From Dastarcus helophoroides (taxonomy: Eukaryota; Arthropoda; Insecta; Coleoptera; Bothrideridae), in the NCBI GenBank assembly GCA_028583605.1, contig CM053327.1, forward strand, positions 38,690,626-38,754,625: a stretch of 64,000 nucleotides of DNA, written 5' to 3'. The notes under the pieces were generated by a model. That model did no database searches. It worked only from the letters and a program-made list of their open reading frames with translations, and was not told where the DNA came from. Of the stretch, positions 34,966 through 45,330 are shown one piece after another (the first letter of the stretch is position 1; the number at the start of each line of letters is the position of its first letter). A program made the position numbers and the translations under genes.

Positions 34966-36420
34966 CGATTCTACACCGAAAGTGACGTCACGCTCAACTG
35001 AAAATAATTTATCGACGACAAAGTACCACAACGCTTCCATGGCAAAATTAATTCAACAAATCAGTTACCTTTTAGGAGAATGAGTTGCAGCTACTTGATC
35101 CTGAACAAAAAAGATTGGGAAAAACCAGAAACTGTGGTATGCCAAAGAAATGACGTCTGGTTCACAAACAGATAGAGCCTCGGTGTAAGAACTGGGATCT
35201 CCAGACCAAGCAATAATTACAGGAAAAGTATTCCAATGGGGGCACATACGGCGGTCCTTATGGCTGCAGTATGGACCATTCCAGGATGACGAAATTTCCA
35301 ACATGACGCCTAGTCGCTACATCTGCACGGTAGCCGTGCAGCGTTAAATGCTTTAGAGGAGCATACCACCAGTTCGACCGTAGTGTGGGACTGTGTGCAA
35401 CCTCTTAATATTTCTGGGGGAACGGACTGGTCCTTGGTTATCTTCAAGAATTGATTTTTTTTAATCCACTCGCAAAGGATAATCCCAATATGCTTTCAAA
35501 GCACTGTGAGTGGGATGCGGAAACAAGGATAGATGGCGATGAACCGACTTCTCAAATAAGGATAGGTTGTAAATTTTGGGGAAAATTCCTTTCGGTAACA
35601 AGTTCCATAACTTGGAAGTTCTATAGAAAAAAGACTCTCCGTAGATAGAAGTCCTCACTGTGTCAAGCTGGACCGCACAGGAATTTGCTGCCTTTGACTG
35701 TATAGTACGCCTTAAGAAACTTGCCCTTGGGAGATCAATCCTATTAGTTCCTGCGAGCATCTTTCATACTAGTACTTGTAGAAAAGAGACAGGTCACCAA
35801 CCATACGCCTGTGCTCTAGTGTTTCGAGAGAATCGGTCAGACTCGCGTCATCAATTAGGCGAATCGCTCTTCTCGCCTCAAGAATCTTGCTCTTGAGGGG
35901 ATTAATCCTATTAGTTCCTGCGAGCATCTTCCATGATAGTATTTGTGGAAAAGAGACAAGTCACCAACCATACGCCTGTGCTCTAGTGTTTCGAGAGAAT
36001 CGGTCAGACTCTTGTCTTCAATTAGGCGAATCGCTCTTCTTTGAATTGAATTCAAGAGAGTTAAAGTGGGTTTTGGAGCCAAACGTGAAAACAGTATTTT
36101 AGTGTTGGCGTAACTTGAGCTTTGTATAGTGTTAATAGCTGATAAGATGTAAAGTACTTTTTAGCTCTAAAAAAAAGCCTAGCTTCTGAGAGGCGGATTT
36201 GGCAATAACGCGCACATGATCGTCCCAAGAAAAGTTAGTGCTCGCATTCACTCCTAGAATGGATAGATTAGATTCCATCGGAAGGATTTTACCGTCCATT
36301 AGTATGTTTGTTGAATTATCCCTTGATATTTTCTTAGAGAAAGCCGCGGCCTGAGTCTTTGAAGCATTGAAGTCGACCAAATTGTTTCTTACTTCATTCC
36401 AGAATCATCTCGAGATCTCG
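34966..36420 (-). pseudogene. Jockey-like non-LTR retrotransposon fragment, copy A
   Basis: Same content as copy B. Minus-strand reading includes LVDFNASKTQAAAFSKKI, KILPMESNLSILGVNAS, FSWDDHVRVIAKSASQKLG, the SLETLEHRRMVGDLSLFHKY block, FFYRTSKLWNLLPKGIFPKI and HRHLSLFPHPTHSALKAYWD at the C-terminus, then the 3' untranslated region (35050-35460). A short upstream reading (QLIEISR) continues to about 36440. The active-site half of the enzyme lies beyond the R1/I-like insertion, at 38290-38468 on the same strand. Confidence 0.82.
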
Positions 36421-36489
36421 ATTAATTGTCTGTATTTGCTGATGTTTCTCTTAGTCGATCTAAAGCAGCGATAGATACTAGTTTGTCAA

Positions 36490-37843
36490 AGAAAAAGGAT
36501 AACACAAGGTTACTATTTATCTGCGTAGCTGTATTTAGCGTACAAAGAATAATGGCACTAAAAGCAGGGAAAGCTTATCGAACGGTGTCAACTGAGACGG
36601 CATTGGTATTAGCAGGGCTGGTACCAATAGATATTAAATTAGAAGAAATAAGGAAGAGGAAAAGAATATTTGAATGGACAGGGGAAAAAACTTCGGGAAG
36701 AAACTGGACTGGAGATTAATGCAGAACAGATAGAGAAAAAGGCCAACGGTGTCAACTGAGGCGGCATTGGTATTAGCAGGGCTGGTACCAATAGATATTA
36801 CATTAGAAGAAATAAGGAAGAGGAAAAGAATATTTGAATGGACAGGGGAAAAAACTCGGGAAGAAACTGGACTGGAGATTAACGCAGAACAGATAGAGAA
36901 AAAGGCCAAGACGAGAATGAAAACATCCGGTAAAGAAAGTGGACCAAAAGAAGCAAGAAATGGCAACGGAATACGAAATTTATACAGACGGATCCAAACA
37001 GGACACAGGCACAGGAGCAGCTTACGTTATTTATAGGAAAGGAAAGGAAATAGGTAAGGGGCAATACAGGCTCGGGGGTAATTGCTCGGTGTTTCAGGCG
37101 GAGGTGTTAGCTATTAGGAAAGCACTAGAACGAGCTCGTACGCTGGAAAGTTGCATTATAAGGAGTGATAGTAAGGCGGCAATAGCTGCCATGCAAAATA
37201 AACCAAGCTCGGAACTTGTTAAGGAAACGCAAGATCTGCTTCAAGAACAAAATAAAACGCGATTGGAATTGGTTAAGGGACATCGGGGAGTCACTGGCAA
37301 CGAAAGAGCGGACGAGCTTGCGAAAGGCGCATGTAGTTTAGGCAATAATGGTAATAATAACATGGTGGTGGAATATGAATACGATAAGGTGCCCTTTGGG
37401 CTTATTAGGAACAGATTGTTGCATTATTCTTTTTTCAGGTGGCAACAACGATGGGATTCTGCCATAACAGGGAGACGGACTCATTGCTACCTCGGAGGGT
37501 GAAAGGCTACAGGCGTCTAAGATGAAGGCAGCTTACGCAGCAGTGCGTACAGGTGCTTACAAGCCACGGAAGGTTCCAGGAATACCTCCACAGGATGGGA
37601 AAAAGGAACTCCTCATTATGCCAATGTGGAGAGCCCGAGGATGCTGACCATGTAATGTTCGTATGCAGAAATTGGGAGGAATGGAGGAACAGAACAGAGC
37701 AACTAGCGATTAGAAAGGGAAGTTCTCTGCTAAGAAATATCGAGGAGATTGATGAAGCGGCTTGGAACCCAAATTTCTTTGAAGTTCTGAACCGAGCCGC
37801 TGGAAAGCTTAAAGAACTCAAGTCCTCATTCGAGGAACAGTAG
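36490..37843 (+). pseudogene. R1/I-like non-LTR retrotransposon, RNase H and C-terminal zinc-knuckle region
   Basis: The 3' end of an element whose polyprotein ended in RNase H. Part 1 (about 36530-36908) reads VQRIMALKAGKAYRTVSTE, the linker between RT and RNase H in R1-type elements, and is tandemly duplicated. Part 2 (36939-37502) is an RNase H domain with its whole catalytic set visible in the 187-residue frame: D17 (YTDGS), E55 (FQAEVLAI), D77 (RSDSKAA) and D125 (NERADELAKG), plus H115. Part 3 (37506-37843) has GRFQEYLHRMGKR and CQCGEPEDADHVMFVC, a CCHC-type knuckle. Frame changes between the parts and the missing RT show it is 5'-truncated and dead. It lies within the Jockey-like fragment on the other strand. 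Confidence 0.87.
36581..36907 (+). repeat. Tandem duplication of ~164 bp in the R1/I-like fragment
   Basis: AACGGTGTCAACTGAG occurs at 36581 and 36745, and both copies end in GATAGAGAAAAAGGCC. The copies differ by a few bases, including one extra T in the first, so the duplication is recent. It shifts the reading frame. Confidence 0.93.
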
Positions 37844-38287
37844 ATTTCGAGTACCGGGGGATCGAGTATCTGGGAAATGAATCTACGAGAAAGCGGAATC
37901 AATCCCGGAAGAAGTATATCCTGTACTGACTCTGGCCGTGGAAGCCTTCGTTATCAAACCTACGCCGAACTCCAAGTTTTGACCTGGAACTATCCGAAGC
38001 CAAGGGGATCGAGTACCTTGGCATGGCACAAACTGGGGGATTGAGCACCCAGCCTTAGACGTAACGCAAGAGAAAGAAAAAAGAGACAACGCGAGGAAGA
38101 ATGTTAGAATAGAACTTTAGGTTAAATAGGTTAGGCTAGGTTAAGGTGAAGGGTAGGTTAGATAGATTAAATATAGGTTAGAAACTAGACTAGACTAGAT
38201 AATATATTGTAAACAGAGGTAGGATTTAAAATTGTAATTAAATAAGGACATTATGTAATAGTTAAGGTTAGAGGGGTATGGATGTGT
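37844..38287 (+). other. 3' untranslated region of the R1/I-like element, with AGGTTA motifs
   Basis: Follows the stop at 37841-37843. It contains AATCCCGGAAGAAG and GTACTGACTCTGGCCGTGG (shared, inverted, with 55.1 kb) and many AGGTTA/TAGGTTAG motifs from 38110 to 38180. It ends where the minus-strand RT fragment resumes. Confidence 0.6.
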
Positions 38288-38468
38288 AGGAACTCTCAAA
38301 ATGAAGTATAAATTACTTCAGTTAATACATATGTGTATTTAGGATTAAAAGTTAAAGCTAAGAGATCGTTTATGTGTAACAGGAATAGAGTAGGAGACAG
38401 AACAGGCTCCTGAGGCACCCCTGCTCTAATCGAAAATGTCTCGGATGAGATGCCATCGACGACGACCT
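38288..38468 (-). pseudogene. Reverse transcriptase active-site fragment of the Jockey-like element
   Basis: The minus strand reads VVVDGISSETFSIRAGVPQ then EPVLSPTLFLLHINDLL. This is the conserved VPQGSVLSPTLF..YINDLL block that directly precedes the catalytic YxDD motif of non-LTR reverse transcriptases. The expected YADD position reads YVLTE and a stop follows. In minus-strand order it precedes the thumb-region sequences at 36.4 kb, so the R1/I-like element probably inserted into one Jockey-like copy here. Confidence 0.8.
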
Positions 38469-38560
38469 GAATCTTGTCTCTTGAAACCCAGAAAGATTAA
38501 AAAACACAACTTCTGTTGTGTTTTTCTAATCTTTTTTGGTTTCAAGGGACAAAATTTGTA
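38469..38560. repeat. Compact foldback hairpin (~41-bp arms, 4-nt loop)
   Basis: AATCTTGTCTCTTGAAACCC..CACAAC (38470-38510), loop TTCT, then the complement with a few mismatches to 38558. This is the most compact copy of the foldback module and would form a long, nearly continuous stem in RNA or single-stranded DNA. Confidence 0.85.
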
Positions 38561-38594
38561 TTTCAAACCGTTAATAGGCTGAAAAAAACCAACA

Positions 38595-38812
38595 AGGTCA
38601 CACCTGCTTGGCCGCTTGCGCATAGCAACATACACGGCGACGAAGTCGTCGACGAACTAGCAAGTGGGGGCTCGGTGGAAGTTCTCACGGAATGGATAGG
38701 TAGGTGTGCCTTATGTTGTAGCCAAAAACAGCATATTAACAAATTTCGAACGGGCTCATTTGAATTGGTGGAGGAATATAACCATCTGCAGGCAAGCAAG
38801 ATTGCTGATGGG
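38595..38812 (+). pseudogene. RNase H fragment of a non-LTR retrotransposon
   Basis: It reads AHSNIHGDEVVDELASGGSV, matching the last RNase H motif (HxxxxGNExADELA) of I/R1-type elements, then a degenerate continuation ending NHLQASKIADG and a stop. The same continuation (NHLQASKTADG) occurs at 40930-40978, so both belong to one family. Confidence 0.7.
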
Positions 38813-40093
38813 TAAACTACGCGTTAGGGTTTAAATTTCCACTGGAAATAGTTGCTTGTGGTTAGGCCACCAAACATTTAGCTGTTGGTTTTATAAGTGC
38901 TGGCATATTATCTGTCAGTCTTTGTCTGGGGGAAATCGGCCATCGTCTCTCTTGTCGTTTACTTGGGTGTCATCCTTCATAAGATGTGGTTGTAGATCTT
39001 TCCAAGTAGATCCTGGGTGTCTTTTCCTTAAGGAATTTACTGTAACCCATCTTAGGACCGTCTGGGGCTATTGTATTTCGTGGTGTTACTGGGTTAGAAC
39101 AAAACGCTCAGATGGTTCCGGTATTTTCCGGGATAAACAGGGAGGTGCTCCCCAAGCACGCGGCAGAGCCGACCAACAACCAAGGTATGGGCATGTGCCA
39201 CTCAACCATCAGTATTTGGAGAACTAATCCTGTTTTCTTAATCCTTATAGGCTCTTTCTGTTGGGATTCTTGTAAGCTCTTTCTTTTGGGGTCAGTCTTA
39301 CGTTACGTTACGTTACGTTGTTTGTTTTGTGATCCTCTTTGACGGATTCTTTTCTGCTTGGATCTGTATCTATTTCCGACCTGTACTAAGACGCGAAGAG
39401 TCTCAAGGGAATAGCCATCGTCTGGTGGAAGACCCTCCCCCAAGTGTGGCCATCGAAGACTTCGCCGATGTGAGATCCTGTTCACCTACTGGGTGGCCAC
39501 ACGAGATTCAACCGTCCAAGTCGACCTGGGACCCTCCGCGATGCTCACTTAAGTACCCCTTCTTATATTATTATTTTTTTGGAATTTCGTCTGCTTGGCT
39601 AGAACCATATATTCAGTGTCAGATATTTTGATTTTGTCTAAATTGTAATACTATTTTATGTGATAATTACCTACAGCCCTTTTTTCTTATCGTTGCTTTG
39701 CATTTCCTCGTTGGCTTAGGTCCAGCCAGTTTTAATTGATCCAGTGGGCCATCAGTGGCCTACTGTTATATTTATATATTTTAAACAATAGTTCAAGGGT
39801 AAAGTTTACCAGCTCTTGTAAGAAAACTGTACAGAACAAAGTGGATACTTTATTCCACCCGAGCATAGTGTGTAAAATTCAAATTAGGATTGTTTGTGTG
39901 GAAAAAAATATTCACCTGAACTGTTAGGAATACTACCGCCCTAGCTGCGGACATTATTACTTTTCCTAATTGCAATACACTTAGAATTCTGGCTTTGAAA
40001 TGTTATGTTTTATTTGGTATAAGAATTATTTTCTTCCTTTTCTAGATTGTGAGGTAAAAACATAGATTACGTCACCACTCTCAACAAGGTAGG

Positions 40094-40095
<2 letters not shown>
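38813..40095. other. Unassigned sequence with a (TTACG)n run
   Basis: No gene is recognised. Open frames (38856-39227, 39112-39342, 39329-39631) lack a known domain. A four-unit TTACG/CGTTA run lies at 39298-39319. GC-richer sequence at 39000-39560 may be further retrotransposon debris. Confidence 0.35.
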
Positions 40096-40097
<2 letters not shown>

Positions 40098-40152
<55 letters not shown>

Positions 40153-40232
40153 AAGAGAGAGAGGGGGGGGGAGAGAGATAGAGAGAGGGTGAGAGAGAGA
40201 AAGGAGGGGGATAGAGAGAGTGTGAGTGACAA
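40098..40232. repeat. (GA)n microsatellite
   Basis: Long GA/AG run with AAAG and GGGG interruptions. The serine/leucine-rich open frame on the other strand is purely a product of this run. Confidence 0.97.
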
Positions 40233-40785
40233 CGAGACGCGCCGCTACAGAGAAAACTTCTGCCTGTAAACTACGTCATCTAGGAGTGAGTTGTCTAGCT
40301 TCCATCTTAGGTATATTTTGGCGATTTTTCGACTTCTTCGTTAGGTAAATTGTGAGATTTAAAATCACCTTACGCCTCGTTTAGGTATTCTTTAGCCGTG
40401 GTGCCGCGCAGTTAACAAATTTTATTCAATTTAAGCGGAATCTTGGACTTAGAAAAAATTTTACCCCCGAGTTCCGGACTTGTAAATTCTTAGAAAGTTT
40501 TTCATTTGTTATATTTTCACATCTGCCCAAACGAGGAGTTCCTCACAGGGGTGTACGACTCCCAGCATGTAACACGAAGAGTCTCTTGCTCTTTCCCCAA
40601 CGCTAGCCAGTTATAGTGGAGGAAATTATTTCATGCACTAGTAGTGGCACCAGAATTTCTCGTAAATTCATAAATACTAAGCCACGATTTCTTCACTGGG
40701 GAAAAATTTCGTAACCCCTGAGCTATGTTTTATTTACAATGTGATGCAATTTCACGTCCTGATTTTAAATGTAGACTATAGAGTT
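40233..40785. other. Unassigned non-coding sequence
   Basis: No recognised feature. Moderate complexity, no long open frame. Confidence 0.35.
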
Positions 40786-41300
40786 ACTCTGCCTTTACTC
40801 GGCAACGAGGTCGACGACGGAAATGGCAAGAGGGGGCTCTGTGGAAGTTCCCATCGAACAGATCGTAGGTTTGCCTTATGCTCTAGGCAAAAATATCATA
40901 TAAATGAACCTCGAATGGGTTCATTTGAATCGGTAGAGAAACATAACCACCTGCAGGCAAGCAAGACTGCTGATGGATGAACCCTTGCAATCAAGGGCTG
41001 AAGTACTTATTGCAATTAATAAGACTAAGCAAAGCACTAGGTCTGCTTCTGGTCACGGGAACTTTAAAAGGTACCTGGTTAAACTCAACCTAGCAGAAAG
41101 TGACCGCGGTTGACTGTATGAAACTGAAACGGGAACAAGTTTACACATTGCGTGTACTTGTTCAAATTTTGCCAGATACAGATATAATCTGACTGGCAAA
41201 AGCATTAAAACCAGAAGATCTGAAAGAAATAATGTAAGTCAGATGTTGAGCTTGACTGTAAAGCCTAGGATATATAATGCTGACTGAAACTCGAACAAAC
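40786..41300 (+). pseudogene. Non-LTR retrotransposon C-terminal fragment
   Basis: It begins in the last RNase H motif (LGNEVDD), then the RGGSVEVP-like and NHLQASK segments. After frame changes come SGHGNFKRYLVKLNLAESD and LYETETGTSLHIACTCSNFA, which match the TGHxxLxxHLxxLGL..C..C..E.T.xHxxCxC tail of I/R1/Jockey-type elements. Broken by stops and shifts. An A-rich stretch at 41341-41360 could be the element's tail. Confidence 0.72.
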
Positions 41301-41360
41301 TTCTGGAAGTTACAAAGGATTTTGAATCTAGGGGCCACCACAAAAGAAAAAAAAACTAGA

Positions 41361-42530
41361 TAATGTACGATGTAATTAGGTTTTCGAAGGTTACTAGTAA
41401 TAAGGCAAGGTTTATCCTTGTATTATGGGTTGCATAGCAACATTTATTAAGTAGAAGCGTCCTCCACGTGACTTGGGTTTGGGTTTAAATTTACTAGCGA
41501 CCTTTGTAACCGTAGTTACATCGTATTAGTCGCATTTTAAAAACTGTTTAAAAAATTGTCAACAAATCATAAAAATTTAAATATTTCCAAACTGGGCCGA
41601 AGAAATGTTAAATAAATTGAAAAAAACGTACATTACTTGATTGTAATTCTCGGCAACAATTGTTTTAATTAATGCACCCTTGTACATCCCCAGCACTAGT
41701 TGCTTCAAAAATGTAAAAAAAACTCCAGCCACGAAATAAATTTCTGCTGAAAAATAAAGTTACATGTTCGTTTTCTCTCCAGGTGTGATCTTATATCGTG
41801 ACAAAAATATTTGATGGGTTATCCTATTAGAACCGGTTTGGTCTTCCCCGTATATACCGAGTTTTATCAGCTTGTCGCTTTTTATTTTGCATCTCAAACG
41901 ACAGCTGCATCTAATATTGAAACTATCAGGTGCATATTTCACGTAGGAATAAAGCAATTCGCTTAGGGCGTATATTGGAAATTTTTGCGCTACAATCTCC
42001 GCTGGTTGTCTCGTCTTGCCAACATATTCGCTTTTTCCGTCTAACAAGCATATTGAAACGCAAACTTCATTTAGTAATATCAAGACTCAACAAATTTATT
42101 ATGGGAATTTCAGAGCACTTGGGGGCTTAGATCCATCTGAGTGGTAATAAGCTTGTAAAATACTGATGCTATTTTTTTTTCAGACGTTTACAACTCGAGA
42201 TTTAATTTTGGGGGTTTTCCCCGGCGAGTTTCCAAAGCTCGATTCGAATTGGGGCAATCAATCGAAAATTACGCTTTTATAAAAGTTTCCAAGCCTAAAA
42301 TTTCAATATGGGGCAAACAAAGTTAAAAACTGGTAAATCTGTTTCATCCGCGTTTTAGCGTGTCGCGCTTGATGTAGCCCCATGGCGAGAGCGTGTTAAC
42401 TAATTCAAATCCTTCATATGGGGTAATTGAAAACGTATTTCGACCTTTACAGCTTGAAGGACGATTTTTGCGTCGTGAGAATCAGCCTTTTTGAATTTAA
42501 ATTTCTCTATATGATTATTGACATACATAT
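41361..42530. other. Unassigned non-coding sequence
   Basis: No recognised gene. A 107-codon minus-strand open frame (41760-42083) shows no domain I know, and its codons resemble the flanks. The region ends in ATAT before the solo LTR. Confidence 0.35.
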
Positions 42531-42904
42531 TGTAACGCAATGTAAATAGATGGAATAGAATTTAGAATTGAATTGTATAATTTAGTAAATAAAAAAAGTT
42601 TCTAGAAAGATCTGATAAGGGGAAAGCGGCCGCGATAACGAAACAAATGGCAGATAAGCGTTCCAGAAATTTCGGCAAACGATAAGCCTTATCTGCCGAA
42701 AAGTTCTAGAAGCCGGAGGCCAAAACTATAAAAGGCGGTCAGCTTTCCCTCGAGTCAGTCAGTTAGAATCAGTGTAATTAGTGAGTTAGTAGAAGTCAAT
42801 AATAACTGAGTTAATTGTCAATTGTGGTGATCCAAGTTGAGTTCAGTAATAAAGTGGGTCTTATTCGATAAGTGTAATCAATCGAACCGATTACGCACGT
42901 AACA
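42531..42904 (+). mobile_element. Solo LTR with ATAT target duplication
   Basis: 374 bp, TGTAAC...GTAACA, flanked by ATAT on both sides (42527-42530 and 42905-42908). TATAAAAG is at 42727-42734, followed about 25 bp downstream by CGAGTCAGTCAGTTAG, a plausible transcription start region. TCGAACCGATTACGC lies near the 3' end. Solo LTRs form by recombination between the two LTRs of a full element. Ty3/gypsy membership is inferred from the 4-bp ATAT duplication and LTR structure. Confidence 0.9.
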
Positions 42905-43139
42905 ATATCATTGGATCTAGAGAGACAGAGATGTGTCAGATGACTACTAAATCTACCAAAAGTTATGAAATTGGTGATTTCTGGGATCTTTATCCTTTAG
43001 CAATAGATATTAAAAATTAAAGAATGTTTCGCTAAATATTTGCTAACACCTGACCAGGTTTCGCATTACCGCATCACCGGCCGTTACACCAGCAATATAC
43101 CTGGCCATGCCGACAAACTCACGCTTTTATTAGGATGCC
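42905..43139. other. Sequence between LTR and non-LTR fragment
   Basis: It includes an LTR-like family B end (43005-43055: TTTCGCTAAATATTTGCTAACACC on the minus side). The remainder is unassigned. Confidence 0.4.
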
Positions 43140-43545
43140 GTGCAGGAAAAGGGCAAAACTATGCCTACAACTCTCAAGGAATAATCTCAGGAAACTTGTA
43201 GGGATTTGGACAGGTCACTGTCGATTAAACAAACACCTTCACAGAATGGGAATTATAAAGTATCCGAATTGTAGAGGGGTTTAGAAGAAGACGAGAGTGT
43301 CGAGCACGTGATGTGTCACTGCCCAGCACTCGCATCAATCCGAGGGTCCATGCTGGGGGACTTCTGGCCTAGTGTGGCCAGTTTAAGGGAGGCACATCCA
43401 AGGGACGTTCTTTAATTTCTCAACAAGGTTGGGTGGCTAAATGAATGACCAAGGACACCGCAATCACGAGAAAAGCACAATGAGCCTAAGTGCTGGCCTC
43501 AATTTTAGGCAACCCACAACGAATCCAGAATCCAGGAGCAGTGTT
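43140..43545 (+). pseudogene. Non-LTR retrotransposon 3' end (R1/I/Jockey-type)
   Basis: It reads LVGIWTGHCRLNKHLHRMGI (43195-43256), then after a frameshift EEDESVEHVMCHCPALASIR and FLNKVGWLNE with a stop. This is the conserved C-terminal region of RNase H-bearing elements, including the HxxxCxC zinc-knuckle. The 3' untranslated region (GTGCTGGCCTCAATTTTAGG) ends at CCAGAATCCAG. The same 3' end is nested in the LTR at 14.3 kb and there is a partial copy at 43660-43745. Confidence 0.85.
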
Positions 43546-43650
43546 GGTCAGGTAGTTAAGTGAATTATAATTGTAGTGTTTCGGAAATGTTTGAAAATAA
43601 AGTGGTTACAATTCACGGAGTATTAATCTTCGAACCGATAACGTGCAACA
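43536..43650 (+). mobile_element. 3' half of an LTR fused to the non-LTR end
   Basis: From GCAGTGTTGGTCAGG to CGTGCAACA it matches the 3' part of the LTR at 14208-14793 (read on the minus strand), including AAAGTGGTTACAATTCACGG and CGAACCGATAACG. The join to the non-LTR 3' end is at the same LTR position as in the 14.3-kb copy. Confidence 0.85.
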
Positions 43651-43659
43651 TTATGTTTC

Positions 43660-43745
43660 ACCTCGATCACGGGGATAGCACAATGGGCCCGAAAAGAGTG
43701 GCCTAAGTGCTGGCCTAAACTTTAGGCAACCCACAACGAATCCGG
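43660..43745 (+). mobile_element. Partial second copy of the non-LTR 3' untranslated region
   Basis: GGGCCCGAAAAGAGTGGCC and AACCCACAACGAATCCGG match the 3' untranslated region at 14330-14420 (complement) and 43460-43530. Confidence 0.8.
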
Positions 43746-45200
43746 AAATACATATAATAGTCAAATACATTTATAGGTTTTTATGATTTTTTTAGTTGCC
43801 TCTAATGCAATATTTGGTAAAAATGAAGAGAATGTTCATTTAAATTGTTTCTGAAGAAGTTTGCTTACGGGTTTTACTATAGGTTGACGACACACAGCGC
43901 TTGAAAATATTTTACCTCACAAATATGTGCTTATTGAAAAGAGAAGAACATTTATTTCGAACCTTGCAACTTCCTTGGATGGGTTACAATTTTAAAAATT
44001 CAATTTTGTTTAGAGATATTAGCAGTCTAAATCTTGAAGTTGAATAATTTTTAAACTACCTTTTTTGTTAAATTTCTGGAACTGTTTAAAAGTCAGATTA
44101 TATTACTAAAAAACTTTCTTTTTGAAACTTACTTTGTTTAAACATATACATACAATAGCCAAAGACATTTATAAGTTGTTAGAATTTTTTAATTTGCCTT
44201 TTATGCAATATTTGGTAAAAGTGTTAAAAATCTACATTTATTTTGTTTCTGAAGAAGTTTGCTTTTACAGTTTTACCAAAGGTTGACGGCGCACAGCGTC
44301 TGAAAACCTTTTACCTTACAAATATGTGCCTATTGAAAAAAAAACTTACTTACTCTTTAACCTTGCAATTTCCTTGGATAGGCTTCAATTTTGAAAATTC
44401 AATGTTGTTAAAGGTTATCAGCAGTCTAAATCTTAAAGTTAAATAATTTTAAAATTACTTTTTCTGTAACTTTCTTAAACTGTTTAAAAGTCAGATTATA
44501 TTGTTAGAAAACTTTCTCTTCAAACTTACTTTTCTTAAAAAGTTACATATAATAGCCAAATACATTTATAAATTTTTAAGATTTTTTTATAAAGCCTTTA
44601 ATGCAATATTTGGTAAAAATGTAGAAAATGTTTATTTATTTTGTTTCTGAAGAAGTTTGCTTTTACAGTTCTACCAAAGATTGATGACACATAGCGCTTG
44701 AAAATCTTTCACCTCACAAATAGGTGCCTATTAAAAAGAAAACAAACATTTTTCTTGAACCTTGCAACTTCCTCGGATAGGCTTTATTTACAAAAATTGA
44801 ATTTTGTTTAGAGATACCACCAGTTAAAATCTTACAGTTTAATAATTTTTAAAACATTTTTTTTATAAATATTTAAAACTAATTAAAATTTAGGTTAAAT
44901 TGTTAAGAAACTTACTTTGCCTAAAAAATATACATATAATAGTCAAATACATTTATAAGTTGTTAAAAATTATTTAACTTGCCTCTAATGCAATATTTGG
45001 TAAAAGTGTAGAGAATGTTTATTTATTTTGTTTCTGAAAAAGTTTGCTTTTACGGTTCTACTAGCGGTTAACGGCACACAGCGTTTAAAAACCTTTCATC
45101 TCACAAATATGCGTCTATTAAAACAAAAAGAATTACTTGAAACTTAAGATTTCTTCAAATAGGCTTCAATTTAAAAAATTAAATTTTGTTTGGAAGATAC
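43746..45200 (+). repeat. ~395-bp tandem array (about 3.6 units)
   Basis: TAATGCAATATTTGGTAAAA or variants recur near 43805, 44203, 44601 and 44987. Each unit carries GAAGTTTGCTTTTAC.., GACGRCACACAGCG and ACCTTGCAACTTCC motifs in order. Units are diverged by substitutions and small indels. No coding capacity is kept. Confidence 0.9.
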
Positions 45201-45243
45201 CCACAACAAATCCAGAATCCATAATCCAGAGTACCTGGTACGG

Positions 45244-45330
45244 TGTTAGCAAATATTTGTCGAAACATTGTGAAATTTTTATTATCTGTTTCTTTTTAAT
45301 TGTTAATAAAGTTTAATAGTTATGAACATT
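45244..45330 (+). mobile_element. LTR-like end, family B, inverted relative to 43005-43055
   Basis: Starts TGTTAGCAAATATTTGTCG and contains GTTAATAAAGTTTAAT. The matching inverted end at 43005-43055 brackets the ~395-bp array. A fragment AACAAATCCAGAATCC just upstream again comes from the non-LTR 3' end. Confidence 0.45.

Noticed and set aside
38110..38180. Telomere-like AGGTTA repeats as an internal telomere
   Set aside because: The motif is irregular and lies in the 3' untranslated region of the R1/I-like element. It does not match a regular TTAGG array.
40026..40232. Serine/leucine-rich membrane protein on the minus strand
   Set aside because: It is the translation of a (GA)n microsatellite.
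41760..42083. 107-codon minus-strand open frame as a host gene
   Set aside because: No recognisable domain, no splice or promoter context, and it sits among transposon debris. Kept only as unassigned sequence.
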